Assembly: GCA_960531495.1 (NCBI GenBank)
Contig: OY482859.1
Coordinates: 18,516,286 to 18,580,285 of the forward strand
DNA length: 64,000 bases
Source: Zeus faber
Taxonomy: Eukaryota; Chordata; Actinopteri; Zeiformes; Zeidae
Direction of reading: 5' to 3'
Shown here: one piece after another, positions 39,495 through 51,278 of the stretch
How positions within the stretch are numbered: position 1 is the stretch's first letter
How the letters are laid out: each line of letters begins with the position of its first letter
The notes under the pieces: model-generated
What the model was told of the DNA's origin: nothing
Database searches by the model: none
The model's input: the letters and a program-made list of their open reading frames with translations, nothing else
Position numbers and translations under genes: made by a program

Positions 39495-40893
39495 GAAGAT
39501 CTCCACAAGTTGTGTTGGGAGCTGAGACAAACTGTTCAGCGAGAAAAAATAATTTGCTGCGAGTCACACGATCAATTTCATTTTTACTACAGTCTTCAGC
39601 AGCCCTTACTTAGCCAAATACTGAGATGCTTTCAATGTACAGCGCGGGAGAACAACAAGTTTGCATTAAGCATGCTGAACCCGCTCCAGAAATATGCACA
39701 GAATTGATGAGGTGTCACTTTCACTAAGAGTCACACAATCGCGCTGACAAGAGACTCTCTGATCCCTCCCTGCCTGTCTGCCACCAATGAGGCACAGACA
39801 CCCTGGTCTGCATGGCGTGCATAAAAGAGAAATGTCCTTGATTTTAGGAAAGGTTGCTTTGCTTTCCTTCACCCTGGAAAGCACTTTTGGAATGCATAAA
39901 GACTCTGGCCTCAGAATGCTGCTTTAACACGATTTTGAACAAAACTTACAACCCACCAAATATTCAGACCAACACACATAAGTAACAAACCATCATGCTT
40001 TTGTGAACTATTTAGACCTATTTTAGTTTGGGTTTTAAATGAGAAGACATCAGCTGTAACGACAGCATTTGTGCCAAACAAGTGCTTAGGCTTACATTTT
40101 GAGATCAATTTTCAAAACATGTTAATTAATTTAGACTGCTAGCAGCACAATGCAGGTCAGACAGGGCAAACAAGTTACAACAACAGCCAATTAGAAACAC
40201 ACTCATGTTCTACATTTTTAATAACTAGACAAGGGCTAGAGAGCATGTAAGAGGCAGATGGAGACATACAGTATACATGTGTGTGTTGCTTATTGTCACT
40301 TGGCCTACTTCCTTATTCCGGTATGTTTATAGAAACAGGGATATGAATAAATTCCTTTTTCTATCTTGAAAAGCCTAACACAGACAGGACATGCAAAGGG
40401 AGACCATAACAACTAAACATAAAAAACATAACCTTCAACTTTAAGTCTTTTCCAACATTCTATAGTTCAGAGCCAAACAATGTGTCTTTCCAACACTATC
40501 TGCTGTCTGGAAATTTTGACTTTTGAATAACTGCATATTTCTATATTTATATGAGCAAAATATGTTGTCGTATCAGGTCTTCACTGAGTATTTTTATTTT
40601 TTTCTATAATTATTAGACTAAGTTTTTTTATATCTGTATTGAATATCAGAGTTACATACATTGGCTTGTCCAAATTTCAGAACTTTAACACCTTAACATG
40701 AAAACAGAGTGAATATGTGAAACGTAACTTGTGTGTAGGATATGTATAATATATGCACAGTAGGGAACACCAATGCAAATAAATTAATAAATCAACTCCT
40801 GAATATTTAAATAAAAATCAGTGATTTTAACAACATGGTTATTGCAAGTGAAAAAATCAATATGAGTAACTGAGAATGAGCATTTTGTATTTG
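39495..40893. other. No recognisable feature
   Basis: No LTR, poly-purine tract or recognised motif follows the pol remnant. AT-rich ordinary sequence. Confidence 0.4.
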
Positions 40894-41560
40894 TCACACC
40901 GATGAGCCACAACATTAAAACCACCATTAATAACCACTAATATTGTGTAGATTCCCCTCATGCTGCCAAAGCAAGACCTCTAAAGGTGTCTAGTGGTACA
41001 TGGCACCAAGACGTTAGCAACAGATCCTTGAAGTCCTGTGACATGCAAGGTGGGGTCTCCATGGATCGGAACCTAGCCTCGGCCATCCACATGATGTACA
41101 AGAAAATGTGATTGATCAGACCAGGCCACCTTCGTCCATTGCTCCATGGTCCAGTTCTGACGCTCACATGCCCATTGTAGGCGCTTTGGGTGGTGGACAG
41201 GGTCAGCATAGCTAGACGTGCTAGATGGGCGCCCCTGACCCCCTCGCTGGTTTGCTAGTTGTCCTTCCTTGGACCACTTTTGGTAGGTACTAACCACTGC
41301 ATACTGGGAACACCCCATAAGACCTGCTGTTTTGGAGATGCTCTGAGCCAGTCGTCTAGCCATCACAGTTTAGCCCTTGTTAGAGTCACTCAGATCCTTA
41401 TGCTTGCCCATTTTTCCTGCTTCCAACACATCAACTTCAAGAACTGACTGCTCACTTGCCGCCTAATATATCCCACCCCTTGACAGGTGCCATTGGAACC
41501 AGATGAGCAATGTTATTCACTTCACCTGTCAGTGGTTTAATGTTGTGGCTGATCAGTGTA
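40894..41560 (-). mobile_element. Tc1-like element with internally deleted transposase
   Basis: Inverted ends CACACCGATGAGCCACAACA...AACCACC (left) and GGTTTAATGTTGTGGCTGATCAGTGTA (right). On the minus strand the N-terminal helix-turn-helix remains (ARRLAQSISKTAGLMGCSQ, TYQKWSKEG), joined at SSTSSYADP to a later piece, RLQWACERQNWTMEQW and AWSDQSHF, which holds the first catalytic aspartate of the DDE domain. After VHHVDG a second deletion leads to the C-terminus SQDFKDLLLTSWCHVP..TFRGL. The other two catalytic residues are missing, so it cannot be active. Its right end directly abuts the MITE at 41563. Confidence 0.85.
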
Positions 41561-41562
41561 TA

Positions 41563-41870
41563 CAGGTAGTCCTCACTTAATGACCAAGTTCCATTCCTAG
41601 GACCAGGTCATTAAGAGAATTTGTCATCAAGCGAATTGGTCAATAAGCGAGGACCCGTGTTATTTCACCGTAAGGGGGCGTGGCGGTTGTGAACGCTAGC
41701 GTAGTGAATACTGACAGTCTGAACGAGACTGAGACTGAGAATGGTGATGCGCAATGAGATGCTTGACGCCGCGCACGCAGCAGTATTGTACAATACCGAC
41801 TGGTCGGAGAGCTGGTAGTCAGTCAGAGCGGTCGCTAAACGAGTAGGCCGTTAAGTGAGTTAAAGATACC
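41563..41870 (+). mobile_element. TA-flanked MITE, copy 2
   Basis: A 308-bp element flanked by TA (41561-41562 and 41871-41872). The left terminus CAGGTAGTCCTCACTTAATG is well kept; the right terminus TTAAGTGAGTTAAAGATACC is diverged. The interior has CCATTCCTAGGACCAGGTCA, GCGAGGACCCGTGTTATTTC and GTAAGGGGGCGTGGC, shared with copy 3 and, inverted, copy 1. Its left TA touches the TA at the end of the Tc1 element. Confidence 0.85.
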
Positions 41871-41872
41871 TA

Positions 41873-42650
41873 CCAAAGGGGTGTATACGTGCCCAATCGT
41901 TATAAAACTTGTTAGATTTATTTTATGCAGGTGTTAGCTATAAACACTTCTTGCCTCACCTTAATAGTCCACTTGGCCTTGAACCCCAAATATAGCTTGC
42001 AGCTATATTGAAAAGTATGTGTACTAAGTGTTATGTGTATTATGTGTGACTATAATTATGTGCAGAGCATGTTTTGAGCAACAAATTACACTTAGCACCA
42101 AAACACTTTTTAACTTCTATTAAATGAAGTAAAAGTGTCATAAAGGACGCCGCCGGTAGGCCACTAGAAAGGACAAAAAAAAGATTGTGTTTTCTTCTCA
42201 CACAAGCTTCAATAACGCAATCAACACCTTTTCCATTTTCCTTTCCAATAAAACATGTTGCTGATAACAAAGTACAGTTTGAGACAACAGCAGGCTTTTA
42301 TATGTCCAACATTAAAAGCTGCTTATGATAATAAAATGCTCTCTGAATCCAGCAGCCATGAAGTCATGCGAGAATCAGTGTGTGAGGAGGCCAAAAACAC
42401 ACAATGGAACTCAGTGATTTTATAGCTGGCGTATTTTATGTGGCTTATTTTATTTTATTTTGTCTTTCATTTTAATTAATTTTAATTGATTTTGTCTGTC
42501 TTCTTTCGCTAGAGATCACGGCGCGATGAAATGTCAGGCTATCCATGTGGAGCCCAATATGAGTGCACTCCATGTTGTGATGAATCAGTCACAGCAGTGC
42601 AGAATCAGTTCAATCAAACCTAGATCTGTCGTTGAAAATATGAACACATT
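41873..42650. other. No recognisable feature
   Basis: Ordinary AT-rich sequence with TTTTA-rich stretches near 42440-42480. Confidence 0.45.
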
Positions 42651-43575
42651 AGAGCTGGGCAATATATCAATATAAAATTAATATTGAAAAGTGAGACATT
42701 GCCTGGGATTTTGGTTACTGTAATATCATGTTACAATGGTGTTAAAGCAACACTAAGTAACTTTTATACCTTAAAAAAACAGCTTCAGAATCATTTTGAT
42801 GGTACACTGACTTGTAATATGGAGAATAGCACCATTTTCATTCTCACCAACCCCCTGAACGCCTGTTCTTAAACTATGTATCTTCTGTGTTCGGGTACGA
42901 AACAGCGGGAAAAGTGTGTCACGCTTTACAGCTCTAATTCCCTTCCTTGATGTTTGGCTCCGGTAATTACAGTTTTTTTGCCCGGTAAAATTGACTTGGA
43001 ATAAAAAAAAGATAAGTTATAAACTTGCCGGTCAAAATGTCCGGTAATAATGCTCATACAAAACGTAGTCACTCCACTTCCCCGACGGCGCGGTTGAGAC
43101 GGGCCCGTGGTGCGCCCGGCACCCGCACGCTGGCCGCTGTAACCTAAGTGTTCATTATATCTGTGTTTGTAACAGACTGTTATTGAAACATGATTGATAA
43201 GGCTCAAATTTGTCCGGTAAAAGAAATTATTTTCGAACACCAGAGTTTTACGACAATGGTGTAAAAATGCAACTGCACTCAGAAACTGTAGGGGACCATA
43301 TCCCAAATACCAAAAAGTTACATAGTGCTGCTTTCAAGGTTGCATTACAGTAAAGTAATGACATTTTCTAGACTTCATAAGACTGTTCCAGCTGCTCTAA
43401 TCAATGCCTCTACCTGTTTGTCATAATAACCACATTACTAACGACTGTTTCTCAAATATTTCTTGTGTGTAAATATCTTATGAAAGAACCAGTAGTCATC
43501 CCAGAAATATTGAGGTATTTGTATAAAAGAATAATGTGATATTGTTAATATTGATTTTGTCAATATCGATGACAG
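42651..43575 (+). mobile_element. hAT-type element interrupted by a MITE
   Basis: The left end TTAGAGCTGGGCAATATATC, with AATATTGAAAAGTGAGAC after it, and the right part TTGCATTACAGTAAAG...GATTTTGTCAATATCGATGAC follow the layout of a common fish DNA transposon whose ends read TAGAGCTGGGCAATAT...ATATCGCCCAGCTCTA (recalled). The MITE at 42744-43334 splits it. The exact right end is eroded; 43575 is an estimate. There is no transposase frame. Confidence 0.55.
42744..43334 (+). mobile_element. TIR-bearing MITE nested in a hAT-type element
   Basis: A 591-bp element with inverted termini AAAGCAACACTAAGTAAC and GTTACATAGTGCTGCTTT. Its left 190 bases match 453-659 in reverse orientation. The flanks CAATGGTG and CAAGGTTG agree at 6 of 8 bases, compatible with a hAT-like 8-bp duplication once two flanking T bases are allowed for. 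The interior contains a CpG-rich patch (about 43083-43135). The minus frame 42926-43306 lies entirely inside and is not believed coding. Confidence 0.7.
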
Positions 43576-45034
43576 CGATGTGCATTTGTAAAGCAGGACA
43601 AAAATTACACCATTTTAAATTAAATGAATCAATAAATGAAGAAGCAACCGAACTAACAATGTGTGGTACTGTCACAATGTGGTACTGGTAAGATTGTACA
43701 ACCCTGCACTGTAATATGTTTACTGAAGCCAACACTCTGTGGTCAAGTGACAATCAAAGCTATAGAATAGCCATGAAATAGGAGCCCATTCTTAAGGATT
43801 CATAGAAGAGAATGTTCTCATTGCTTAGAAATCTGTCTGCTTAGGAAAAAAAAACACCTGAAAGATCAATCTGTGTCATGGCTGGCTGCTCGGGAAACGT
43901 GATGGATTGAGAAGAAAGTTATGGGATAAGGAGAGGTGGCCTTACCTCATTAGTGTTCCAGCGGTGTCTCTCCTTTGGGAGCGAAGAGCATTTTGGTAGA
44001 CATTCAAGCAGCTTTTTGGGCAGGTATATTTTCAAATGTCCATGTTCATCTAAAACGACAGTAAAAGCAGAACAAAATAATCAGCACATATATCTTACCT
44101 TGTTGACTTGCATCCATTTCTACATCAGTCTAGGATACTCTAACTTAACAAGAACAATACATTTAGCCTCATGATAGAGCCATTGTTAGCACTATTGTTG
44201 TTAGACAAATATTTTTTTGTCATCATATTATTGCAAATATTTCACTGATTTGTTTAGACTGCATCAACTCATTATTCACACTAAATAAATACCCCTTAGT
44301 GATTTTTGTTATGTATGGGAACATAATGCATATCATGACTTTGTATATTATTTAGGGGAAATAATTATTTTGTCGTAACACCCACCACCAAGATCTTAAT
44401 GCTTGTTACCTGGCTGATATGTTTCAGATATGTTTCACAAATAGTTCACAAGCATTAAAAGTATCGCCATGGCTTGGAGCACATTGTGCACAGTTATATG
44501 CAACTGTTCTTTGTATTATCCTCTCTTCATCCTATTCAAATATGACTATGGTAATTCAAGAGTGAGGTATCTGCAGATTATATTTGTTTGGAGAGGAAAA
44601 AAGGAGACACTGGCTTTATAATATTATGGACAAAACTAACGCTGTCTTTGTGCTGATTCTTTTTTTCATCACAACATAAATACATGCTTGTTAGAAAGTG
44701 TACGGCTATGTGTCCACAGCTTTTGCAATTTACATACAAAATGAGGATACTTAAAGCAAGCACCTTATCATTAGAATGGACCATTTTCACAGAGGTGTCG
44801 GGCAGGGTGGGGCACAGCCATTGCGCATAACATTACAAAAGCAAAAAACACTTTCGAAGCAACCATATATTTTTGGGGCTCTGGCAAAGCGAAATAGAAC
44901 AGACCCAAATGTAAGGTGGGGAGCTACACCAGTGTTTGCCATGCCACGACACCCATGGGAAAAAGGTCCAACAGCCACGATCAGTCGCAGCTCCTGGTGT
45001 TGTCACTGACTAGGGGCAGCGAAGCTCAACTTGT
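43576..45034. other. No recognisable feature
   Basis: Ordinary sequence. The frame 44776-45009 and its opposite shadow 44787-44978 have no recognised motif. Confidence 0.4.
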
Positions 45035-45525
45035 TGGTCTGTGCCTGAAGGTTTGACGTGTTGTGCATTCTGAGATGTCTTTCTGCTTACCACAATTGTA
45101 CAGAGTGGTTATCTGAGTTACTGTTGCCTTTCTGTCAGCTCGAACCAGTCTAGCCATTCTCCGTTGACCTCTCTCATCAACAAGGCGTTACCCTTTGCAG
45201 AACTGCCGTTCACTAGATGTTTTTTTGTTTTTCGCAGCATTCTGAATAATCTCTAGAGACTGTTTTGTGTGAAAATTCCAGGAGATCAGCAGTTACAGAA
45301 ATACTCAAGCCCAGCCGTCTTGCATCAACAATCATGACACGGTCAAAAACACTGAGATCACATTTTTTCCCCATTCTTATGGTTGATGTGAACATTAACT
45401 GAAGCTGCCAACCCGTATCTGCATGATTTTATGCATTGCACTGCTGTCACACAATTGGCTGATTAGATAATTGCATGAAGAAGTAGGTGTATAGGTGTTC
45501 CTAATAAAGTGCTAAGTGAGTGTAT
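45035..45525 (-). mobile_element. 5' portion of a different Tc1-like element with transposase pseudogene
   Basis: The element edge reads CTAATAAAGTGCTAAGTGAGTGTA at the right. On the minus strand the transposase starts near 45375 with MGKKCDLSVFDRVMIVDARR and LGLSISVTADLLEFSHKTVS, the paired helix-turn-helix DNA-binding domain. The frame stops near 45213, then resumes shifted with RMARLVRADRKATVTQIT and CTTRQT near 45045-45175. The catalytic domain and left terminus are absent, so only the first third of the gene is present. It differs in sequence from the Tc1 family at 40894 and 50458. Confidence 0.85.
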
Positions 45526-46710
45526 GTGGCTTTCAGGCATAAGGCACCAGTGATGAGAAATATGCATGTGGATGGTGATTGTGAAGGGAGGAAGCTACTG
45601 ACGAGTTTAAATAGTCTAGATCAGATGTTAAGAACGGAATATGTCTGACCAAAGCAAAACAATTCTATAGAATCTTCACATATAATTGAAAAATGCTGTT
45701 GATGCTGTCCACATTACAAGAGCATTCACAGCTCACTGCACATCCCTGCAACAGCACTGTGCTATAATGCTCCCACATATGGAAAAATAAATGGAAATGA
45801 ATAGAATTGGCCCATAGAGAAAGGCCTGGCTAGCAACCTCAGAGCGTAATGTGCGAGGTGGAACATCACGGACTGTTGCTGCAGAGCAATGCCCCAGTAT
45901 CACTCCCAGAGGAACGCAGGAATAGGTTTGTAGTTCTGTAGCATTTGCTGAATCCATCTGTACCTGTAATTCCGCCTGTGTAACCTCCTTTTTATATGAG
46001 CTGAACAGGTATCTGTAATCATTTGCTGCGCCCAATTAACAATCACATGCAACATCTGCTACTAGGTACACCAAAGTGGTGTCACTGATGTATCAGATCT
46101 GGGAAATCTGATACAGCTGAATGATCAGAGACGTGCCATGTGAAAGACGGAAGAAGAAAAAAAATGCTTTCAAATGAATGACAGAGATGATACAGTTGAT
46201 GTTTGTAAAAATAGCTCTTAATAGGAATCTGACTACATTTATGTTCCTTTATACCTTTAGGGACCACACGTCTTCTACCAGAGAGGAGATGGGGGTTTTA
46301 CATTGCATATTGATTCAGATATATCATAAGCCAGTGGCATATCTTGGATACTTCTCACTACACAATGTGTGTTCTGATGACTTGCTCCTTACACCCTCAG
46401 AGGACATCAAGACTAAGACTAAGGTAGAATCAAATAAGCAGCAAAAGCACATTGTAGGTTTTCTATTCATCTGAATCTAGATATAACTATATATGGCTAC
46501 ACACAAGGGAAAATAACAAGAAAGATATTTGAGATTTATAGTAACATTTGTTGTCTCTGACTAGGCTTTACATTATCTGGCATTCATAACAGAGCCAGTC
46601 CATTCTAGTTTCAGTGGATCCTCCACTCTTTGTGACTTTGAATTATAGAAAAATACACACTTTGTATTAGTAATGATTGAGAATAAGAAATGACTGTGGT
46701 GTAGTGGTAG
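45526..46710. other. No recognisable feature
   Basis: Ordinary sequence. Open frames here are short and without motifs. Confidence 0.4.
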
Positions 46711-47868
46711 TGTGGTTTAAGCAGCCACACCTGTCTTGGGCCTCGGTAATTGGGCTCAGTATCAGGGTGACTGTACGCCTGTTGCTCTTCAGAGCAATAA
46801 ACGAGCAACAGATAAATCACCCATCCCCACACACACACGGGAAGAGCCTCCATCATGACAAGTTTCCATCTGCTCCCGGCTTGTTACATCTTTCCGCTCT
46901 CTACAATAAACTGCTGTGTTTGCACCTCTATCGGTATCTCTGACGCAGAGTGCCCTGAAAACACCGCTCGGGTGGCACATGTTAGGCAGAACTGCCACGG
47001 TGGCACCCTAACAGGGACTCTCCGGTACAGTCAAGGGACACAGAAGAGTCGTCCGAAGACGCACCGGAGCCACCAGCAGGTCAGCGGGCGGCCACAGCAC
47101 CAGCCCTCTCCTGACTGGCAGCAGGAGCACCCAGGATGTCCAGTGGAGGACCGGGGGAGTAGCAGCCATAGCAGCCACCATGGGTAACAACCTGCGGGCT
47201 AGCTGCACCTCCCAGCAGCCACCACCAGGACCATCTAGCAGCCCAGCAGCCAGGCCACCCCTCCAAGCGGCACCCGCAACAGCCAAGCACAGCTACACAT
47301 CCCCCAGCCAGCACAGCAGCCTGAGGCCCGACAACCCGGAACAGAGGAGGGGGTAGTCTGTTTCGTCGCCCTGGGGGAGGGTCGCCCATAAACCGTGCTA
47401 CTCCGGGGTTCAAGGTCTCCTGGAAAGGAGACTGTTTTTGTTGGACACTTTTGTTTATTTAAGGTATGGGAACTCTGTTTCAGAGTCCAGGCATTTTATT
47501 GTGTTAGGTATGGCAACCCTGAGTCAGAGTCCGCTATTTGAGTCAATGTTTTTTTTCTTCTTGGTTGGGGGGTAAGGTTTTCGGCCAGGGATACTCCCTA
47601 GCCACAGTTAGGTGTTGGGGGCATGTGGTGTAATTTAAGCAGCCACACCTGTCTTGGGTCTGGATTCAGGGCGGCTATTTGCCTGTTACTCGTCAGAGCA
47701 ATCAACGGGCTTCAGGTAAATCACCAATCCCCACATACCCATGGGAGAGCCTCTGTCACGGCAGGTTTCCATGTGCTCCCAGCTTGTTACATCTTGCCAC
47801 TCTTTACAATAAGCTGGTGGGTTCGCAACATCGCTGACTCTCTGTGTTGGAGGGCCCTGAAAACTGCC
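46711..47868 (+). mobile_element. LTR retrotransposon without coding capacity, two LTRs (copy 2)
   Basis: The 5' LTR (about 46711-46999) starts TGTGGTTTAAGCAGCC and ends ACTGCCACG. The primer binding site TGGCACCCTAACAGGGAC is at 47001-47018. A non-coding interior (47019-47623) follows, ending in a G-rich stretch (GGTTGGGGGGTAAGG and GTGTTGGGGGCA) that fits the polypurine tract. The 3' LTR runs 47624-47868, lacks its last ~45 bases, and carries its own AATAAGCTGGTG. The interior of about 605 bp has no gag or pol and matches the 4.6-5.1 kb interior. Frames 47008-47413 are GC-rich shadows. It resembles terminal-repeat retrotransposons in miniature. Confidence 0.85.
47001..47018 (+). other. tRNA primer binding site, lysine-like
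   Basis: TGGCACCCTAACAGGGAC lies one base after the LTR end and differs from the lysine-tRNA-type site at only a few positions. Confidence 0.75.
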
Positions 47869-48092
47869 TGCAGCTAATAAATATAGCTGGAGGCCGCAAT
47901 AAGTCCAGGGTAGTCGGCCCTTTGTTAAACTTCAATGGACGAGTGTGCTTTGGCTCTTTGTTCCGATGTGCTTTGTGCCTGCAGAATTTCATTTGTTCCA
48001 GCCTGGTTACAGTGTAATTCTATGATTGGGTGGTGTTTACATCTGTGGGTGGTTTTCCTACGCAGCAAATAATGGCGGTTATCATTCTGAAG

Positions 48093-48839
48093 TAGGGCTG
48101 CATGATTATGGCTAAAATGATAATCAAGATTATTTTAGTCAATATTGTGATCATGATTATTTATCACAATTATTAATCCATTTTGGAAAACACAATCTTT
48201 TATGGCACTTTGTAAATCAACAGAAAACTGCCTTCACAATAATAATGTATTATATAAACCTATAAATAAACTCAAATGTACAAATCTTAGTTCATACCCC
48301 CCTGGCACCAGCACAGCACCCCCAAGAATTTCCTTACAATTCAACATTTTCACTTTAACATATCAAAAATAGCTACTGTGAAACAAGTATTTTAAGTTTT
48401 ATATTTATTTAAGACTGATAACTCGTAAAACAGGCAAGTGTAGAGAAGTGGTGTAAATGCGTAAATGCATGAAACAAATAAAAAGAGTGTGTTTTTATTA
48501 TTTTAGATTAAGTTACTTTTTCGTAATTGAACAAAACAAAAGAAAAAAAACACAGCCTGTGTGTGTGTGCGCGCTCCACGGAGCCTGAAGCGGGTTCCCG
48601 CTCTTGCACGGATGCACAGATTATTTACTTTGCCACACATGGATAATTGCGATCAGAAAAAAAACAAGGGCAAATTGCTCTCTGAAAGTGCAGTTGGCGG
48701 GCAGGTCGATTGGAGCCGACAATGCCGCCTGCTGGAGCCGACAACGATCCATGGAGAGCCTGGCTATTTCTTCCGGTATATTTTATGTGCAGATTGCAGA
48801 GTGCACATTTGTAATAGCCTGGTAGACTGCAGTTCTATT
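48093..48839. mobile_element. Non-autonomous hAT element
   Basis: It starts TAGGGCTGCATGATTATGGC, followed by AAAATGATAATCAAGATTAT and GATCATGATTATTTATCACA, the subterminal pattern of a widespread fish hAT family (recalled). The right end is placed at TGCAGTTCTA (48830-48839), which pairs with the left TAGGGCTGCA through two C-to-T changes. The flanking octamers TTCTGAAG and TTATGTGA agree weakly. Inside is a GC-rich patch near 48565-48625. There is no transposase. Confidence 0.6.
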
Positions 48840-50109
48840 ATGTGATCTGCGTACTCCGTCAACTTGCGCACGCGCACAAGGATTTATACATCTGTGTATG
48901 GTGGCACCATCTTGGTGAGGTAGTGATTGTTGATCACAAACTCCATCTACAATACTGAACCGATCTGGATGAAACTCGAATGACGCCATGTTGGAACTGC
49001 CCCGAATAAACATCTTGTTCAGATTGTCTTTGGGTTCGTCGGATCCATGACGTCCATGAAAGTCAGTCACATCTGCAAGTGCCGCCATTTTGGTGAGGAT
49101 ATATTTAGGGGATATATATATATATAAAATAAAATAAAATAATAAAAATAATATCCTGCACAAAGCAACTTATACACACCAATGGAGTCTAGACCGCAGT
49201 GCACCAGGCACCTCGCCCCATGCAAAAGCCCCCCAGAGCCACACCCTGCACCTATATAACAAATTGGATGATGATGTCACAAAGCACCCCGCTCGACTCC
49301 GCGTCCTTCAGCAAAATGTTTTTTCTTGGATCACAAAATTTCTGGGCTGCCCCGAATACAACAATGCTTCTTCATTCACGTTCATGGGTTCGGCGGTTGC
49401 TGTGCGCCAGGCACTTTCAGCCGGCAAAATGCCGAGGAGAAAAATATAGGGCTGTACCTGACTCAGAATTTTGTCCCTCAAATCGTATTTGGCTGTTCGA
49501 CGGTTCGGGGGGCGGCCGCATGGAGAGGTGCGGAGAGAATAATACATTGAATTTATAAAGCACTTTTCCCAAGTACCCAAAGATGCTTAAATACTGCCTT
49601 TGAAGTAACACAATTGTTTTATCACTCCTCGTTTTTCACACAATCAAAACCACAACTCATGCAAACACTGAGAGACCGCAGCTCTATTATGGGACCATTG
49701 TCGCGAAGAATCTCTGACAAAGCCGTGTCAATTTTACAGGGAACACTTGTAAAATGTATGCTCTCTCTAGCCCCTCCAGAGAGCCATTACATAGCCATTA
49801 GCAACCCACATAAAACTGTATTTCCAGGTTCTGTATGTTTTGTTTTTTTTGCATTCCACAAATCAGACTGACTTGTGGTTTATATTGTGATTATAAATGG
49901 ATATTAAGATAAACAGCAAAGTGATAAATGAATTGTAGTTTCTTATTTCAAAATGAACATACTTTATAGTTAGATTGCATACTTTAATTAAGTTATTGCC
50001 AACCGATGTTTTGTCACTAAATACATTTTAGGCAAAACTAACGACAAGTGCCGTCACCACAGCAAAGTAATTGGCCTCCCTTGTCCTGTATTTTTCTGTC
50101 ACTGGCGTG
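48840..50109. other. Patchwork of decayed repeat ends
   Basis: Two related lines, GGCACCATCTTGGTGAGG (48903-48920) and GCCGCCATTTTGGTGAGG (49081-49098), recur about 180 bases apart. CTGCCCCGAATA occurs twice (about 48997 and 49347). TAGGGCTGTACCTGAC at 49447 is a hAT-type terminus similar to 15987. TTGAATTTATAAAGCACTTT at 49549-49568 is a dispersed-repeat signature. I could not assemble complete elements. An AT-rich run lies at 49111-49150. Confidence 0.4.
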
Positions 50110-50146
50110 AAATTATGACTATCAATTAATTTGATAGTCATAATTT
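50110..50146. repeat. Perfect 16-bp palindromic hairpin
   Basis: AAATTATGACTATCAA (50110-50125) and TTGATAGTCATAATTT (50131-50146) are exact reverse complements with a five-base TTAAT loop. Nothing nearby explains it. Confidence 0.85.
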
Positions 50147-50457
50147 GAAAAGATTGCCTCTCTTATTAACATACGTGTTCCACATAAAGTATGATTTGAG
50201 ATACACTTCTATTTTGTTCAACAAAATGTGACATAATAATACAGGATTTCGATGGCTAGACTTTAGCTAAAGCTTTATTGTGCACAAATATGTAACGGAT
50301 GGCAAATTGCAATGCACAATACACATCATCGTGTATGACCTATTTTGGATTCATAAAAGCAAATTACATCGAAAGGTGCCAAGTTTGAATCCCTGCATTT
50401 AGAAACTGTCTATATTTTCTGATTGTCTGGCAGAGATCTTTATGGAAGTCCATATAC

Positions 50458-51278
50458 ACCGATCAGCCACAACATTAAAACCTCTGACAGGTGAAGACTT
50501 TGCTCATCCGGTTCCAATGGAACCTGCCAAGGGGTGGGATATATTAGTCAGCAAGTGAACAGTCAGTTCTTGAAGTTGATGTGTTGGAAGCAGGATAAAT
50601 GGGCAAACGTTCGGATCTGAGCACCAAATTGTGATGGCTAGACGACTGGGTCAGAGCATCTCCAAAACAGCAGGGCTTGTGGGGTGTTCCTGGTATGCAG
50701 TGGTTAGTACCGACCAAAAGTGGTCCGGTCAGCATGGGCGCCCATGAGCCTGTCGCTCATGGGCTCATTGATAGCGAAGGCTAGCCCATCTCGTCCGATC
50801 CCACAGAAGAGCTACTGTAGCACAAATTGCTGAAAAAGTTAACGCTGCTATGATAGAAAGGTGTCAGAACACACAGTGCATCACAGCTTTCTGGTGCTGT
50901 GTAGACACAGACCAGTCAAAGTGTCCATGCTGACTCATGTCCACTGGTGAAAGCGCCTACAATGGGCACGTGAGCATCAGAACTGGACCATGGAGCAATG
51001 GAAGAAGGTGGCCTGTTCTGATGAATCACATTTTCTTCTACATCATGTGGATAGTCAGGGTTAGGGTCTGATCCGATCGAGCATCAGTGGGATGTGCTGG
51101 AACAACAAGCCCGATCCATGGGGGCCCCACCTGTCAACTTCCAGGACTTAAAGGATCTGCTGCTAACGTCTTGGTGCCATGTACCACAGGACACCTTCAG
51201 AGGTGTGGAGTCCATGGAGCCCGAATACACAATATTAGTCATTATTAGTGGTGGTTTTGATGCAGCAGCTGAACAACT
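50458..51278 (+). mobile_element. Decayed Tc1-like element, same family as 40894
   Basis: The left end ACCGATCAGCCACAACATTA is clear; the right end GTGGTTTTGATGCAGCAGCTGAAC is a mutated inverted copy. Between them run degraded transposase blocks on the plus strand: the start near 50598, the helix-turn-helix around 50635-50715 (GGCTAGACGACTGGGTCAGA), TGGACCATGGAGCAATGGAA near 50985, and the C-terminus FQDLKDLLLTSWCHVPQDTF near 51141. Many frameshifts and stops are present. It is longer than the 40.9 kb copy and keeps sequence from the region deleted there. Confidence 0.8.

Noticed and set aside
47008-47413. GC-rich minus-strand frames of 92-110 residues
   Set aside because: Antisense shadows of the non-coding interior of LTR copy 2.
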